From Phanerodontia chrysosporium (Eukaryota > Basidiomycota > Agaricomycetes > Polyporales > Phanerochaetaceae), in assembly GCA_001910725.1 (NCBI GenBank), contig MJGA01000026.1:355443-419442 (forward strand): a DNA stretch of 64,000 nt, written 5' to 3'. Each line of letters begins with the position of its first letter. Position 1 is the first letter of the stretch. Below are positions 42,083-53,358 of the stretch, in pieces. The translations under genes and the position numbers were made by a program. The notes under the pieces were generated by a model. That model searched no databases. It was not told the DNA's origin and saw only the letters and a program-made list of their open reading frames with translations.

Positions 42083-44694
42083 ATGTGTCTGCAACGACAG
42101 CAGCGACAGCGACGCCGCAGCTGGCACGTCCTTCTCGATCTCAACGACGTCCGCCAGTGTGAGTTCCCGGGGTGCACAGTCTTGTTGATCATCCCTGTGT
42201 TTTGTGAGGGCAAGGTTCACGAGAGTCACCGCGGCCGGTGGTATTTGGTTGTACGTTGCATTCTCACTATCGTACATTTTGCACTGATAATCGCATGCAG
42301 TGCCTTCTGCACTTCCAGCACTCGATAACGTGGATACCAAACTACGACCCTGTTCGATCTCCCGCCCCCTCCATCTACACGCGTCCTGCCTGGAACCAAG
42401 TCCAAGCTTGGGCAATTCTCAAGGAGATGGACCCGAATGCCTACCACCTCGGTTTGCGCGACCATGCCGACAAGGTCCCCGCGGCAGTCCTCGTCGCTGA
42501 AGGGCTTGCGCCTTCGCCGCCAAAGAAAAAGGGCCGCAAGCGCAAGGGGAAAGACGACGAAGATCTCCAGCCAAGCACTGAGCCAGCTCAGAAGAGACAC
42601 CGCACGCGTTTGCAAGCGCGAGTTGAGCAAGAGCAGGCTGGACTTGAGGCCGCCGGACATGAGGTCGCCGCTGCAGCTGTGCAGGTCGCAGGTGAGTTGT
42701 TTCACTTACCCTCTTCACCCTGTTTTACGAGTCCTCGACAGCTCCAGTGACTGCGCGTCAGCGTGCACCCACGAAAACGAAGAACGCTCCCGCTGCTGCC
42801 ACTCGTGCGCGCAACCGAACTACTTCACAGGGGCGGGCAAAACGCCGACAAGTGCCTGCCGGCGCAGGCGTTGAGGGAAACAGTATGAGTTTTCACCCCT
42901 TCACAGCCGGACAGCGTTGCTCACCGTTTACTGAGTGCTCCCAGATCAACCCGGTGCACCACCGCCAGCTGCCAAGAAGGTGTACAAGACCCAAATGCGT
43001 GACGATGGAGCAGATGCCGTATTCCAGGCAGCGTTCCGTACCCACCAGGAGGCGAAGCAGGCTGCTGAGGTCTACAAAAGATTGTGCGAGCGTGCAGATA
43101 GCAAGATCCGCATCCACGTCTGGGACACTGTCGGAACCGATGTGAGTGCGAAACGTTCTTTTCCCCTCCCTCGAGTGAGCTCACATGCTACTTTTAAGGG
43201 GAAGCCATGCACGTATGCCGTAGAAGCCCACGGAGTGCAGGACGGACAACGGATTCTCATCCTTGATGGTCCCCTGCTCGACCTGGTGCGGATACAGCGA
43301 GATCCATATGGCAGCGTGCAGTGCTTCGACTGCGAGTACGACGGATGGGTCACCCAGCGGGTCAATTCTGTCATCAAGCTCATGAAGGATGAGTCCACTG
43401 TTCACCTCCTATCCCCGGGGAAGCACGCACCCGAGGAGTTTGGCACAATGCGACTTGCTCTTCCAGAACCCGGTCCATTTGGGTCCAAACGCTCCATAGC
43501 CCGAGCCAAGGAGCAGCGCGCCCTCGAGCGACAGGCTGCGATGGCCGGTCTACCGAGCCCCCGGAGCTTCGCGTCTTCGTCCGCGACCGGCCCTCCGAGT
43601 TCACCTATGCCGTCCTCGTCCCTGCCGTCGTCTGCGTTGTCCACACCGATACTCGCATCCCAAACCTTCAATAAAGGTAAAGGTGAGTGTGACTGCCATC
43701 TGCCGCAAACAGGTAGCTGACCAGTTACACCACAGGCAAGGTGGTTGACTTCAGGTCCCGTATATTCGCAGCGCCACCTACTGCTGGAGACAAAGGTGAG
43801 CACACTATTCAGGGCGTGCATACCAGTGAATTGAACAATTGAGCTACAGGCAAAGGGGTCACCTTCTGGCCCCAGGCGTTCGTACCTCCCCCAACTGACG
43901 TGCAGCACCAGGGTGAGTACACCGTTTCCTGCTCGCCACCCGCGGGCTCACCTGCGGTCCAAGCGAGCAATGTGACTGTCAAGCAGGAGCCGGTCGACGC
44001 TATTGCAACAATAGGTGACGCAGATCCCGCCGCACGAGCCAACGATGCCCTCGCTCTCGAGGTCGGCTTGATTCCGAGCTGGAGGGCCACAGGTCCGGGA
44101 GCACGCCAGCGAGCCGGATCCGGACTCGACGATTTCTACGAGAAATGTGCCATGTTAGACATGGGCCTCGATCCGTTCGCCTCCTCACCCATCTCGATAT
44201 CTACGAGCTCACCTGTACCGTCCGACCACTCGTCGGACATCGAGATCCTTGACGGCCCTCCGACTCCAGTCATCTGAGCCAAGCACGAGCCAGATCCTGC
44301 GCTGAGTGTCCCGGCCCCCAGTACTAGCATCAGTGACGGCTCGCACGTCGCCGCACGCGAGGGCTTCCCAGACAGCTTTCACGTCTATGACCACGCGGAG
44401 CTGTTCGACCGTTATTGGCTGCAAAAGCACTTCCAGCACGGCGTTCATTACGAGGCTTTCAAGCGCATCTTCGGCTTCGACTTCCCGCAGAAGGGTGGGC
44501 GCAATGGCTGGTCGAAGTTCTACGAGCACAAGCAGTTCTTTCACGCCATCCCGCGCGAGATTATCGATGAGTTCGCCGCCCACGGATGCTCAGACGAGGG
44601 ACTCTGGTCCAACCTCATCTCGACGCTAATCGACCGCGACCTCTATGACGAGATCTCGGCACAGGCAAAGACACGCAACCGCACTAAGCAATAG
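42083..44694 (+). pseudogene. KDZ cargo gene of unknown function, one in-frame TGA
   Basis: Traceable exons: 42083-42250, 42301-42691, 42742-42882, 42945-43141, 43199 to about 43683, then short exons near 43737-43797 and 43852-43912, and a last exon to TAG at 44692-44694. The N-terminal half has a basic nuclear-type block (KKKGRKRKGKDDED). The middle has a conserved-looking segment (DAVFQAAFRTHQEAKQAA, CTYAVEAHGVQDGQRILIL, VQCFDCEYDGW). The C-terminal 120 residues (HAELFDRYWLQKHFQHGVHY, ISTLIDRDLYDEIS) follow a TGA at 44275-44277, which fits CGA to TGA. I do not recognise the family; it has no TET/JBP or nuclease motif that I can see. Start and small exons are uncertain. Confidence 0.55.
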
Positions 44695-44871
44695 GTGAGC
44701 TCTCCTGGTATGATATCATGTCGTAGGTCACTCACCTTCTATTCCCTTGCCAGCTGCCAGCTTGTCCGTTCGTTACCATTCTACGTCCCTCGTTTACATT
44801 TGTCACGAAAGTCTTGATTTGTATCGTACAATGTGCAGAATATTTTGTGTTATACATAATCGCAATGTGAA

Positions 44872-47722
44872 TCATACCAGGAGTTTCATGCACGCGCTCT
44901 CGAGATTCGTGAAGAAAACCCGCTGCGAGGTGACTTCTGAACGCAAGGCCTTACGCCAGCCCGAAGCATTCTTGAGCTCGAGGTCCGCGATGTTGCCTTC
45001 ACGGGCCGCTTTCTCGAGCTTGTCGCGACGATGAACATACCATTCTTCGTTCTGGCGTGTCCAGTAACCGACGTTCATGCCGCTGTCCTTCCAGGTAGAG
45101 TCCTTCGGCCACCACGAACTCTCTGACGCGTCTGAAAGGCCGGGGTCTTATACTGGTCAACGGGAAATCATGATTGGCAGAACGATTTGATTACATACCG
45201 TTGTAGACGCGGTACACGCCGCAGATGCAGTTCATGTCGTCCTCGGACAACGAGCAGGCCTCGTACGTGACATTCCCTACCGTGTACGACTTAACCTGAC
45301 CGCAATCCTTAGGGTCTAGCAGCACACGGCCGGGGTCCAGCTCCTCGTAAGCCAAGCGCCACACGATTCCACCTCTTGCCAGTGCCGCCACAGCGTGCGG
45401 AAGGGTCAGGGTTGCCCGACGCCGCGCAAGATAAATTTTGTAGTCCGCGGCACGCGGTTTGTAACCGATCTCGCGGAAGCCGAGCCCACTCCATCCCCCG
45501 ATCGGCACGAGAGGTAAGGTGGCGCTCGCTGAGGGCGCGGCACGGTGCCAGAGCATGAGGAAGGGGATGCCGCGCTGCACTAGCTCAGCAACGATGTCCT
45601 CACGGGCTGCACCCCACTGCCTCCGGACGATTTCGAGTGCGGATACCGGGCTCTCCACAGCCAGAGTCCAAGCTGGAGGGGCCACAGAGCCCTGAGGCGC
45701 GGTGCCTATGAAGTAAATAGGCCTGAGGACGCGAGGACGTTCGCTCTCGCTCATGCCGCTCACTCGACAAACGATTGTCCTCGCTGCTTGTCCGAGGGTG
45801 GCATGTCGGGGATTACTTGCTGCAACGTCCCAAAAATGCGGAGGCGTCCAACCAGGGTCACCAGCCTTGAGAACCGACTTGACAAAATCGACGACGACGG
45901 GCAGCTCTTTGCCTGTAAACGATCCGGAGTGCCAAAACTCGGAGAGGACTCGCAGAGCAAACTTCCTGTCCTTCTCTGTCTGCTCTGTGAAGGAATTGTA
46001 CGGGAACTGAGGCCACAACCCGTAGCGACACTGAAGAATGAGGAGGAAGTCGTCGACGATGACAGCCTGCGTCATGTTTCCGACGTCCTCCTCCTCATTG
46101 ATGTCGCCGAGCAAGCGTTCCGTGACAGCGCTGAGAGCCTCTTGTGCCTTCTCTCGTTGTTGGCGTCCTGGGCTGGGCCGATTACCCTGACGGCGCGTGG
46201 GGCTTTCTCCAGCTCTGGGGGACAAGGACCTGCTACGGGCGCGACCCGACCGCTCGGGAAGCCGGCCTCTCTCTGGGAGAGGAGAGGCCGAACGTCTGCG
46301 AGCACCCTCGAAATGCGCATCGTCATCGACGTAGTCCTCGTCGTCGTCCTCGCGGAAGATGGACTCTGGAGCGGCGATGTCCCATCCTTCGTAATCGTCG
46401 TCGACCTTCGTGCCCGGGTCGAGGAGCAATGAGACATCCCACTCATTGATGACGCTGTTGTAATGTCGGTGCTCTGGCTTAGTGTCCTTCCAGAGATCCT
46501 TGTACTTCTTGGGCCCAACGAACTGTTGCAGCCAGTAGCCGTGAACCTTGACCCAGTGAAATACCACAGCGCCCTTCTTCGTAGGGTATGGCTTTGCCCG
46601 TTCGACCGCCTCCCTCTCGAGTCGCTTCTTCTTCGCCTCCGGAGTTTCCTGTGTGATGACGCGAGCGGCCAAATCATCAAAACGCTTGATGAACTCGTGT
46701 AGAGTCTCTCCCCGCCGCTGACGCGACCCATGGTAAGGTTGGGGAGCCTTGGGGTCAACAGGCCGATCCGCGAGCTGCTGCATTGGCGGATCCGATGTCC
46801 AGCCCTGCGCAGGACTTGGGGGCGAAAACCAGGCGGAAGCAGACTCCTTCAACGCACTCTCGCGTTCCTTCCCTTTCGAAGCCACCGTTTTCTCTATTTC
46901 GACTCGGAGAGGGGCATACATCTCGCGCGCAAACTGGTGTTGCCGACACCACGTCTCTGGGTTTGCCCCGAAGTAGAACCACATCGGCACATTAGCACCG
47001 CAGTGCTCTTGGATCTTGCGACACTCGTCCAGCCACTGAGGTAGCCGTGGCACCGCAAGATCAACAAAGCAGCCGATGCGCCGCCTCTGGCCTACGTGGA
47101 GGCCGATCCAGGAGGTGCCCAAAGCATCGACAGAGGCTTGGTCCATGTGGCCCAGTTTTGGTAGCTCTCGGAACCACTGGCCATGCTGGCCCGCTGGGAC
47201 GACGTGGTGCAGGACGCAGAGCTCGTAACTCAGCAGTGCCGCGAGTGGGAGGAACGCCGCGCGCGCAAAACCAACCGCGCTCTTAGCAGCCTTGCGAGTG
47301 GCGTATTTCTCACTAAAACCGTACGAAGACGGTCTGCGAGGCTCAGTTATGCCGAGGGGATATGTCAGCCGCGACCACCGGGCGAGGACGCTGCGAGAAC
47401 GGACGAGGAAGAACTCCAGCTCACTCCACGCGTGGCAGACCGATTCAGGCAGGCCGTAAAACGTACAGTTGTCAACGGTCTGTGACACCACTTGGGACCG
47501 GTGAGGCTGGAGGCGTGACAGCACGCAGTCGTCATAGGGCTCAGTCTCCGGGATGAACATCGTATAGAAATGACTGTCGGTTGCCCATCGCAGCCGTGAG
47601 GCGTCGTAAGGGGTGCGAAGGTAGTCGACACGGTCAGGGAACGGGGGCAGGAAATCCGCTGAGGGCGATATGACGACCTCGTACGGAGCCTCCTTGCCCG
47701 TCACCCAAAACTTTTGCGACAT
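44872..47722 (-). CDS. KDZ cargo gene: 927-residue protein of unknown function
   Basis: Two exons, 47722-45199 and 45131-44872 (67-bp GTATGT intron), no stops, starting MSQKFWVTGKEAPYEVV. Residues about 1-300 form one apparently folded region (GLPESVCHAWSELEFF, AAFLPLAALLSYEL, GCFVDLAVPRLPQWLDECR, VPMWFYFGA). A Pro/Lys-rich and acidic middle follows, then a second folded part (RKFALRVLSEFWHSG, GDPGWTPPHFWDVAA) and a third (RGIPFLMLWHR, GLGFREIGYKPRAADYKIYL). The ending is HRRDKLEKAAREGNIADLEL. Multi-copy Agaricomycete proteins with this general layout are familiar to me but have no known function. Its 5' end faces the palindrome arrays. Confidence 0.75.
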
Positions 47723-47879
47723 ATCTCTTAATATCGCCAGTCGTCAGATGTAAGTAGAGCGAACGAGGCAAACGAGACTCACAATAGTGTGTTCGTCGGC
47801 TGCTAACCGAGCAATCCGTGGAAAGCTGCGAAGACTGAGCTAGGCAACAGTCGTCGAGGCCTTGAGCGTTGCTGAGAGC

Positions 47880-48250
47880 CTGTGATAGTCACAGATCCCA
47901 ACGAGGGAGGCGGAACGAGAGGGAGCGAGGGCTTGAACGTCGCTGAGACCTGTGATAGTCACAGTCCTCGGCGAGCACGCGTCTGCAGGTCCGGGCGTTG
48001 CTGAGAGCCTGTGATAGTCACAGTTCCCAACGAGGAGGCGGAACGAGAGAGAGCGAGGGCTTGAACGTCGCTGAGACCTGTGATAGTCACAGTCCTCGGC
48101 GAGAAACGTCTTCTGGGTTGGACGACCGAGCTAGGCAGCAGTCGTCGAAGGGTTGCTCTCTTGAGGGTCGCTGAGAGCCCGTGATAGTCACAGGTTCTCG
48201 GTGTAGCGTGAGGTCGAGGGAGGGTGGCCGAGTACCCGTGATAGTCACAG
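47880..48250. repeat. Palindrome array 1: six copies of CTGTGATAGTCACAG
   Basis: Cores at 47880, 47950, 48009, 48078, 48179 and 48236 (the last two begin CCGTGA). The 15-mer is an inverted repeat CTGTGA-TAG-TCACAG, and the flanks extend the arms with changes on both sides (CGTTG/CAACG, CGCTGAG/CTCGGCG, GAGAGCC/GGTTCTC). It lies upstream of the 927-residue gene. Confidence 0.9.
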
Positions 48251-48541
48251 GTCCACGGTGAGGGAGGGTGTTGAGGTGGCGATGGAAGGAGGGAGGACGG
48301 CGCCGACGGTCGCGACAGAGCAACAGCATGACAAAACGCGGGGAACTTGGCGTTACCGCAATGTTGTCACGCTCACGAGGGCGGAGCGCTGAGCCTCGTG
48401 CGCTAAGGCAGTATTGCCACCGAGGGCGGGACGCCACAAGGGTCCTGTGATGGGCGCCGGCGGGATGTTCGCCTTCGCACTCCTCTCTCCTGTCCCCGTC
48501 TTCCACTCTCCATCTCGACTTCGCCGAACACTGTGAGTACG

Positions 48542-48917
48542 CTGCGAGACTATCTCGCAGGGTGCGCTGCGTTCTGAGCACTGCAGAGACTATCTCGCAG
48601 TGCTCATGTCGGGGCTCTGTGCAGACTATCTCGCAGGGCACCGCGTCGCGACGGCCGCTTCTCGCAACGTTCACCACTCCGACGAAGCGCAACAAGGTGT
48701 CTCCTGCTGGTCCTCGACGGCTACACCCTGCGTAGACTGTCTCGCAGGGTGCATCGCGTTGTGAACGCTGCAGAGACTATCTTGCAGCGCTCATGAATCG
48801 CGGCACCATATCCACCCACATCTCCCGCGTGTTTGTTGGTCTGATCTCGGCCTCACTCTGCGTAGACTGTCTCGCAGGATGTACTGCGTCGTGAATGCCG
48901 CAGAGACTATCTCGCAG
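48542..48917. repeat. Palindrome array 2: seven copies around AGACTATCTCGCAG
   Basis: Copies at 48542, 48581, 48617, 48728, 48768, 48858 and 48898. The first is CTGCGAGA-CTA-TCTCGCAG. Outer arms covary: GAGCACTGC/GCAGTGCTC (48576-48605), ACCCTGCG/CGCAGGGT (48725-48750), CGCTGCA/TGCAGCG (48766-48789). Copies tend to occur as pairs about 40 bp apart. Confidence 0.9.
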
Positions 48918-49006
48918 CGTCCGTCACCACTATCCAATATCTTCACATTCGCTACATCCCGACTCTATAAACATGGTGCATACTGATATACATGTCAACA
49001 ACGAGA

Positions 49007-51381
49007 CTATGCCCACGTGCCCACAAACAGACCCTCCTTCTGCAACTTCTCAAGCTGCGCGACATTCTTGAGGACAATCATCTCGTCGAGGAAGAAATTG
49101 TACCTATCCACGCGCATCTCCCGCAGCATAGAATGATAGTTGGCAAGCCAGACGTTCGTCTGCTCGGCAATAGAGGTGTTGAAGAACCACCCGCCTTCCT
49201 TCTGCAACTCCTCGAACTTCGCAGGGTTGCAATGCTCTTGACAATAAACGTCCGACGCCTTGTGCTTACTGGTGAAGTGGAAGACATCCACCGTTAGACC
49301 AATGTCATCCCAGAAACTATCACCAAGAGTGTCGACATGTCGCCGAAGGTGGCAATTGTTGTCGAAGATGACGTGGTTCGGGCGATACGAGCAACCGGCG
49401 TACGTGCGACGAATAAACTCCTAAAGCTACCCAGTCAGCGCTGTTCGCGTAAGTTACAATTCGAATTTCACTCACAGCAACGCTGCTGACCGATTCTGCG
49501 TGATAGAACGTGGCCCGAGCGATGATTACGCCGCACGGCGCAACAATAACTTACTCGTTGTGCGTGCGCTTTCGACCGAATTGAGCACGCAACTTGTTCG
49601 TGCGCGAGGGCGCAGGCTCCAAACCCTCAGTCTGTCGCGCTGTGAGGACGACTGGGGGTATGATATTCTGCGAAAAAACGCTACATGAGCAAGATTATAT
49701 CGCTTTGAATAGGCCACTCACCATCGCCAGCCCACGCTCGTCGAGTTCGAAATCCTCCTCCGCGTACGCCTCGTCGTCAATCGTAATCTGCTGTTCTTCC
49801 TCCCCCTCGTCCCCGTCTTCCTCCTCGTGCTCGCCGTTACTGTCTGTGGCAGCATCTTCCGGGGCGACAATAATGTTTGCTGCACCCTGCCGCGCATGGG
49901 CTAGCCGGGTCCGTTCTAGACTATTCACAATTTGAAAGTGGGCGGTCTTGCGCAGGTCATACAATTTCTCTGCGCTGACGTGGGAGGCCTGTGCGCAAAC
50001 TCGACTGCCAGGTGCGACGCGCTCCGAACAACCGATAACGGCGCAGATACTCGTTCGTCCGATGTGGGCGGGACAATACCGGTCCTTTTGCTTGACGAGC
50101 TCGTTGAGGCAATTCGGCTCCGAACAGCAGGGGTGTCCGAGCGTAACACCATCGACGACGACGCAAGAAGTCCGCTCTACCAAGCCCTCCATCAGACCGA
50201 GCTGAGGTTCAGGCAATAATGACCCACCTATTGAGCCGTCTGGATTGGCAAAAATGCGCACACACCTCAAGCAGTAGTGTGAGTGGTTTGGAAGACCATT
50301 GACCCAGTAGAAAGCGTTGCGGAATCTGACTGCAGCGGAAAAACGATCCCTCTGGAGGCCGTCGTGTGGTACGCGAAGGGTTGAGCCTTGTTCCTCGTGA
50401 AAGCGTAGAAGGGACAAGAGAATGAACGCGTCCCACACATGCTCCACACGAAGCTTGGCTTGGACGGTCCAAGACTTGGGGAACGGGACTCCGCGCGGAT
50501 GGTCGGCCAGACACTTGTTGTATACACTCGCACAGCTAGTCGCAGATTCCCTAGAAGAAATGGAATTAATATGAGGACAGAACCAGTGCGACGAGCACGT
50601 ACCAGGCCGTCAACATATCATTAACCCACAAATTCGCGAGGCGGCGCTCAACGAAATGATGCTCGCCGATTTGTATATACTCGCCTTGACGTTCAGGCTT
50701 GTAGAACGTGCGATAATATGTGCGAGCGGTCGGTATAGAGGGGTTCTCAACCTCTCCATGAACGGAGAAGTTGTAGTGATAGTTCGTGCGGCATCCTGGA
50801 AGGTGAGGGTCTCAAACACTTCCTAACTCTGATGAACACTTACTATAACAATTCAGATGGACGGACGTCGCGGGGATTGCGCCGCGATCGAGTGTGAAAA
50901 CGACGACCTCCCGCTTTTGAGCGTCAGTCAGCCGAGTGTCCCTTGGACAATCGCGGTTCTGACACCAGTGGTGAGGAGGATAGAGGGACAGTCCCGCTTC
51001 GGATGGTGAGATAGGTTAGGAAAAAATAGTAATCGACATACGAATGCTAAAAGCCGGCCCTCTGGCCTGTAGTGCATCACGAGGATCCTGCCCCAGCGAC
51101 TGCGTATACTCGCTGTTCCATGCGAGATCCTTGAAAATGCGCCAGGATAATATGACGTCGTCGAGAGAAAGGTCAAGAGAGACTGACAACACCGTTACTA
51201 CATACGAGGGCAGTGATGCGGGTGCGCTGACAGCGGATTCATACGCCCCTAGGGACAGTATGATGTCGTCCTTGACGAGGGCGGCCTGTCGAATGAATCG
51301 AAACATCTGCGACATAGTGACCCGTGCGAGGAAATCTGGGTAAGCCGCGACGCAGTTGAGAACGTCGATGAATTTATCCAT
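49007..51381 (-). pseudogene. KDZ-associated CxC5/CxC6 cysteine-cluster protein, probable transposase, with one stop
   Basis: Six exons (51381-51042, 50996-50844, 50795-50603, 50550-49722, 49667-49476, 49420-49007), phases consistent, 706 codons. N-terminal helical part, then a CxC5-like region (HHWCQNRDCPRD, LNCYRCRTNYHYNF), an RNase H-like start (VVVDGVTLGHPCC), the CxC6-like cluster (CLNELVKQKDRYCPAH, CAVIGCSE), an acidic linker, then VIFDNNCHLRRHVD, FHFTSKHKASDVYC and NFFLDEMI. The spaced Asp, Asp and Glu/Asp could be the catalytic set. The codon after THNE is TAA (49553-49551) where the family usually has Gln. The stop overlaps a perfect donor (GTAAGT), and splicing from it to CACGCAG would keep frame but drop about 19 residues. 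Confidence 0.82.
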
Positions 51382-52083
51382 GATTGAGGGTGCGCCAGGG
51401 AATCAGGGTGTCGCAGGCTTGACACAAAGGACAAGTACTCACTCCGGAGGCCTTTTATACCTCCTGTGCGCCTTACCGTTGCGCGACGCCTGCGATCCTG
51501 GTTCAGGCTCCTCGCACGTCGCCCAGCGTGAGTTGCGCATCCTCTCTCAGTTCACCCGCACGTCGAGTTACCCCCTACAGCGCATCCGCGCTCTCCCGTG
51601 GTGAGTTGCTCACCCTCTCTCAGTTCACCCGCACGTCGCGTTACCCCCTACAGCGCATCCGCGCTGCCCCGTGGTGAGTTGCTCACCCTCTCTCAGTCCA
51701 CCTGCACGTCGCACACGTCCCTACGGAGCATTCACAATGACCCGTGGTTTATCCTCTCATTGGCCTGTGCCGGACATTCTACGACAACGACTCGGCATAT
51801 CCGTACATACCCTCCGCACCGACAACGCGCCGACGCCCGCCCCTCCTTCCCCATTGGGCCGCTCCCGCGTGCGCGATCACAGTCCTCTCGCCCAACTACC
51901 GGGCCATCCCGTTTGGGAGCTTGGGCGTCTGCCACATTTGTTCAATCACAGACGCTCCGATCTCAATTCCATTACTTTTTACGGTACATTGCGCCCCTAT
52001 CTAGGACCGGTCTAGGACCGGCCCAGGACCGGCCCGGAATGGACCGGATTTTCACAGGATCTTCCCATTTCCTGGACGTTCTC

Positions 52084-53317
52084 ATAATCTCAGACAGAGG
52101 AACTCAATTCATGGCTGAACTCTTTCAAGAATGGTGTAAGCTACTCGGTATCGAGTCAGCGATGTCTACGGCATATTACCCTCAGACAGAAGGTCAAACA
52201 GAATGAGTAAATCAAGTTCTAGAACAGTACCTACACTGCTTCGCTGATAATGTCAATCACGAGGACTGGGTCGATTATCTGCCCACCGCAGAATTCGCCT
52301 ACAACAATGGTTCTTTCTAGAATATGGTAGACACCCACGGGCAGGACCAACTCTCGACAAGCAAGCCAAAAGCAAAGACTTGAACGAGATATTCAGGCTT
52401 AAACAAGACGCCCAAGACAAGGCCAAAGCAGCCCTACAACTAGCAGTGAACCGTATGAAGTGGTACTACGATCAGAACAAGCAAGAAGTGCCATTTAAAG
52501 TCGGCGACAAAGTCCTGCTGAATTCGAAGGATTACCAAACCACTCAATGCACGCTGACACCGAGGTACCTAGGACTGTTCGAAATCATCGAACAACTATC
52601 CAAAGTAACCTTCAAGGTGAAATTGCCTCCACAATACAGGGCATATCACCCGGTGTTCCATGCTAGTAAATTAATCCCCTATTCTACACCCTCCATCGTC
52701 AGCCAACGAGCCGCACCACCAGAGCCAGAAGTTCACGACGGAGAGCTCGAGTACGAGGTCGAGAAAATTCTCAACCATAAGACTACCAGGCGTGTTAGGA
52801 AACGAAACTGGTACATGGTTCAATGGAAGGGTTATGGGCCAGAAGAGGACAAATGGGAACCAGAGAGTAATCTGGAAGGTGCTAAAGAGAAGATCGCGGA
52901 ATTTTGGCGCGTTCAGAATGAAGAAGCACCTATGAAAACAGACGGTTTAGAACTCGACGAAGAGGAAACCCTTCAGATCGTTCTAGATGGTGGAAAAACA
53001 CCATCGAAGAGCACCACCGAGGCAGCAGGCTGGGACCTGTATGCTGCAGAAGATGTAACAATTCCAGCGGGAGACCGCAAACTCATCAGCACTGGCATTA
53101 AGGCATTCATGTCGGCGCAGGTGTTATCAACCGGGACTACACGGGTATCGTCAAAATACTACTCCTTAACACAAGCAACAGTGACTTCACAGTTACAACT
53201 GGAGATAGGGCGACTCAGTTGATCCTGGAGAAAATCACTGATGCCGACATAGAAGTTGTCGAAATGCTACAGTTAACCGATCGTGCCTCAGGCGGGTTTG
53301 GATCCACTGGAAAATAA
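52084..53317 (+). pseudogene. gypsy2 Pol part 3: integrase end, chromodomain, dUTPase
   Basis: The frame resumes with [13 protein letters not shown] (second catalytic Asp) and QTEGQTE (catalytic Glu), then TGA at 52204, an indel near 52320 removing roughly a dozen codons, and an open frame from 52380. The chromodomain is EYEVEKILNHK, YMVQWKGYGPEEDKWEPE. From about 52975 the protein continues into a trimeric-type dUTPase: motif 1 AGWDLYAAEDVTIPAG, TGIK, then a frame change near 53107, motif 3 GAGVINRDYTG, motif 4 GDRATQLILEKI and motif 5 RASGGFGSTGK with TAA at 53315. Motif 2 (the RSG loop) is missing, so this copy is inactive. dUTPase keeps uracil out of cDNA. Confidence 0.88.
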
Positions 53318-53358
53318 AAAAGTCTTCTCTCGGGAGTTCAAATCTGACGAGGGGGTAC

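Larger units (their letters stand above)
41582..52083 (-). mobile_element. KDZ-type DNA transposon, 10.5 kb, with cargo genes
   Basis: It is flanked by an 8-bp target duplication ATAATCTC (41574-41581 and 52084-52091), and removal restores the gypsy2 integrase frame (IISDRGTQF). The ends form imperfect 27-bp inverted repeats: 19 of 27 positions match and the innermost 8 (GAAGATCC) are identical. AGGACCGG-type subterminal repeats are seen at both ends, densest at 52000-52040. 8-bp duplications and CxC cysteine-cluster genes are known for KDZ elements of basidiomycetes. Contents: unknown gene (+), unknown 927-residue gene (-), two palindrome arrays, CxC5/CxC6-type gene (-). Confidence 0.88.

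Noticed and set aside
41551..42213. 220-codon minus-strand ORF at the KDZ left end
   Set aside because: It spans the junction between gypsy2 and the transposon, so it is not a gene.
42083..44694. TET/JBP dioxygenase cargo, common in KDZ elements
   Set aside because: No iron-binding HxD...H or 2-oxoglutarate-binding Arg motif could be found in this or the other cargo gene.
48087..48695. 202-codon minus-strand ORF
   Set aside because: It simply reads through both palindrome arrays and its repeats come from the DNA structure.
47880..48917. CRISPR array
   Set aside because: Repeats are short palindromes with irregular spacing and related spacers in a eukaryotic transposon; no cas genes.
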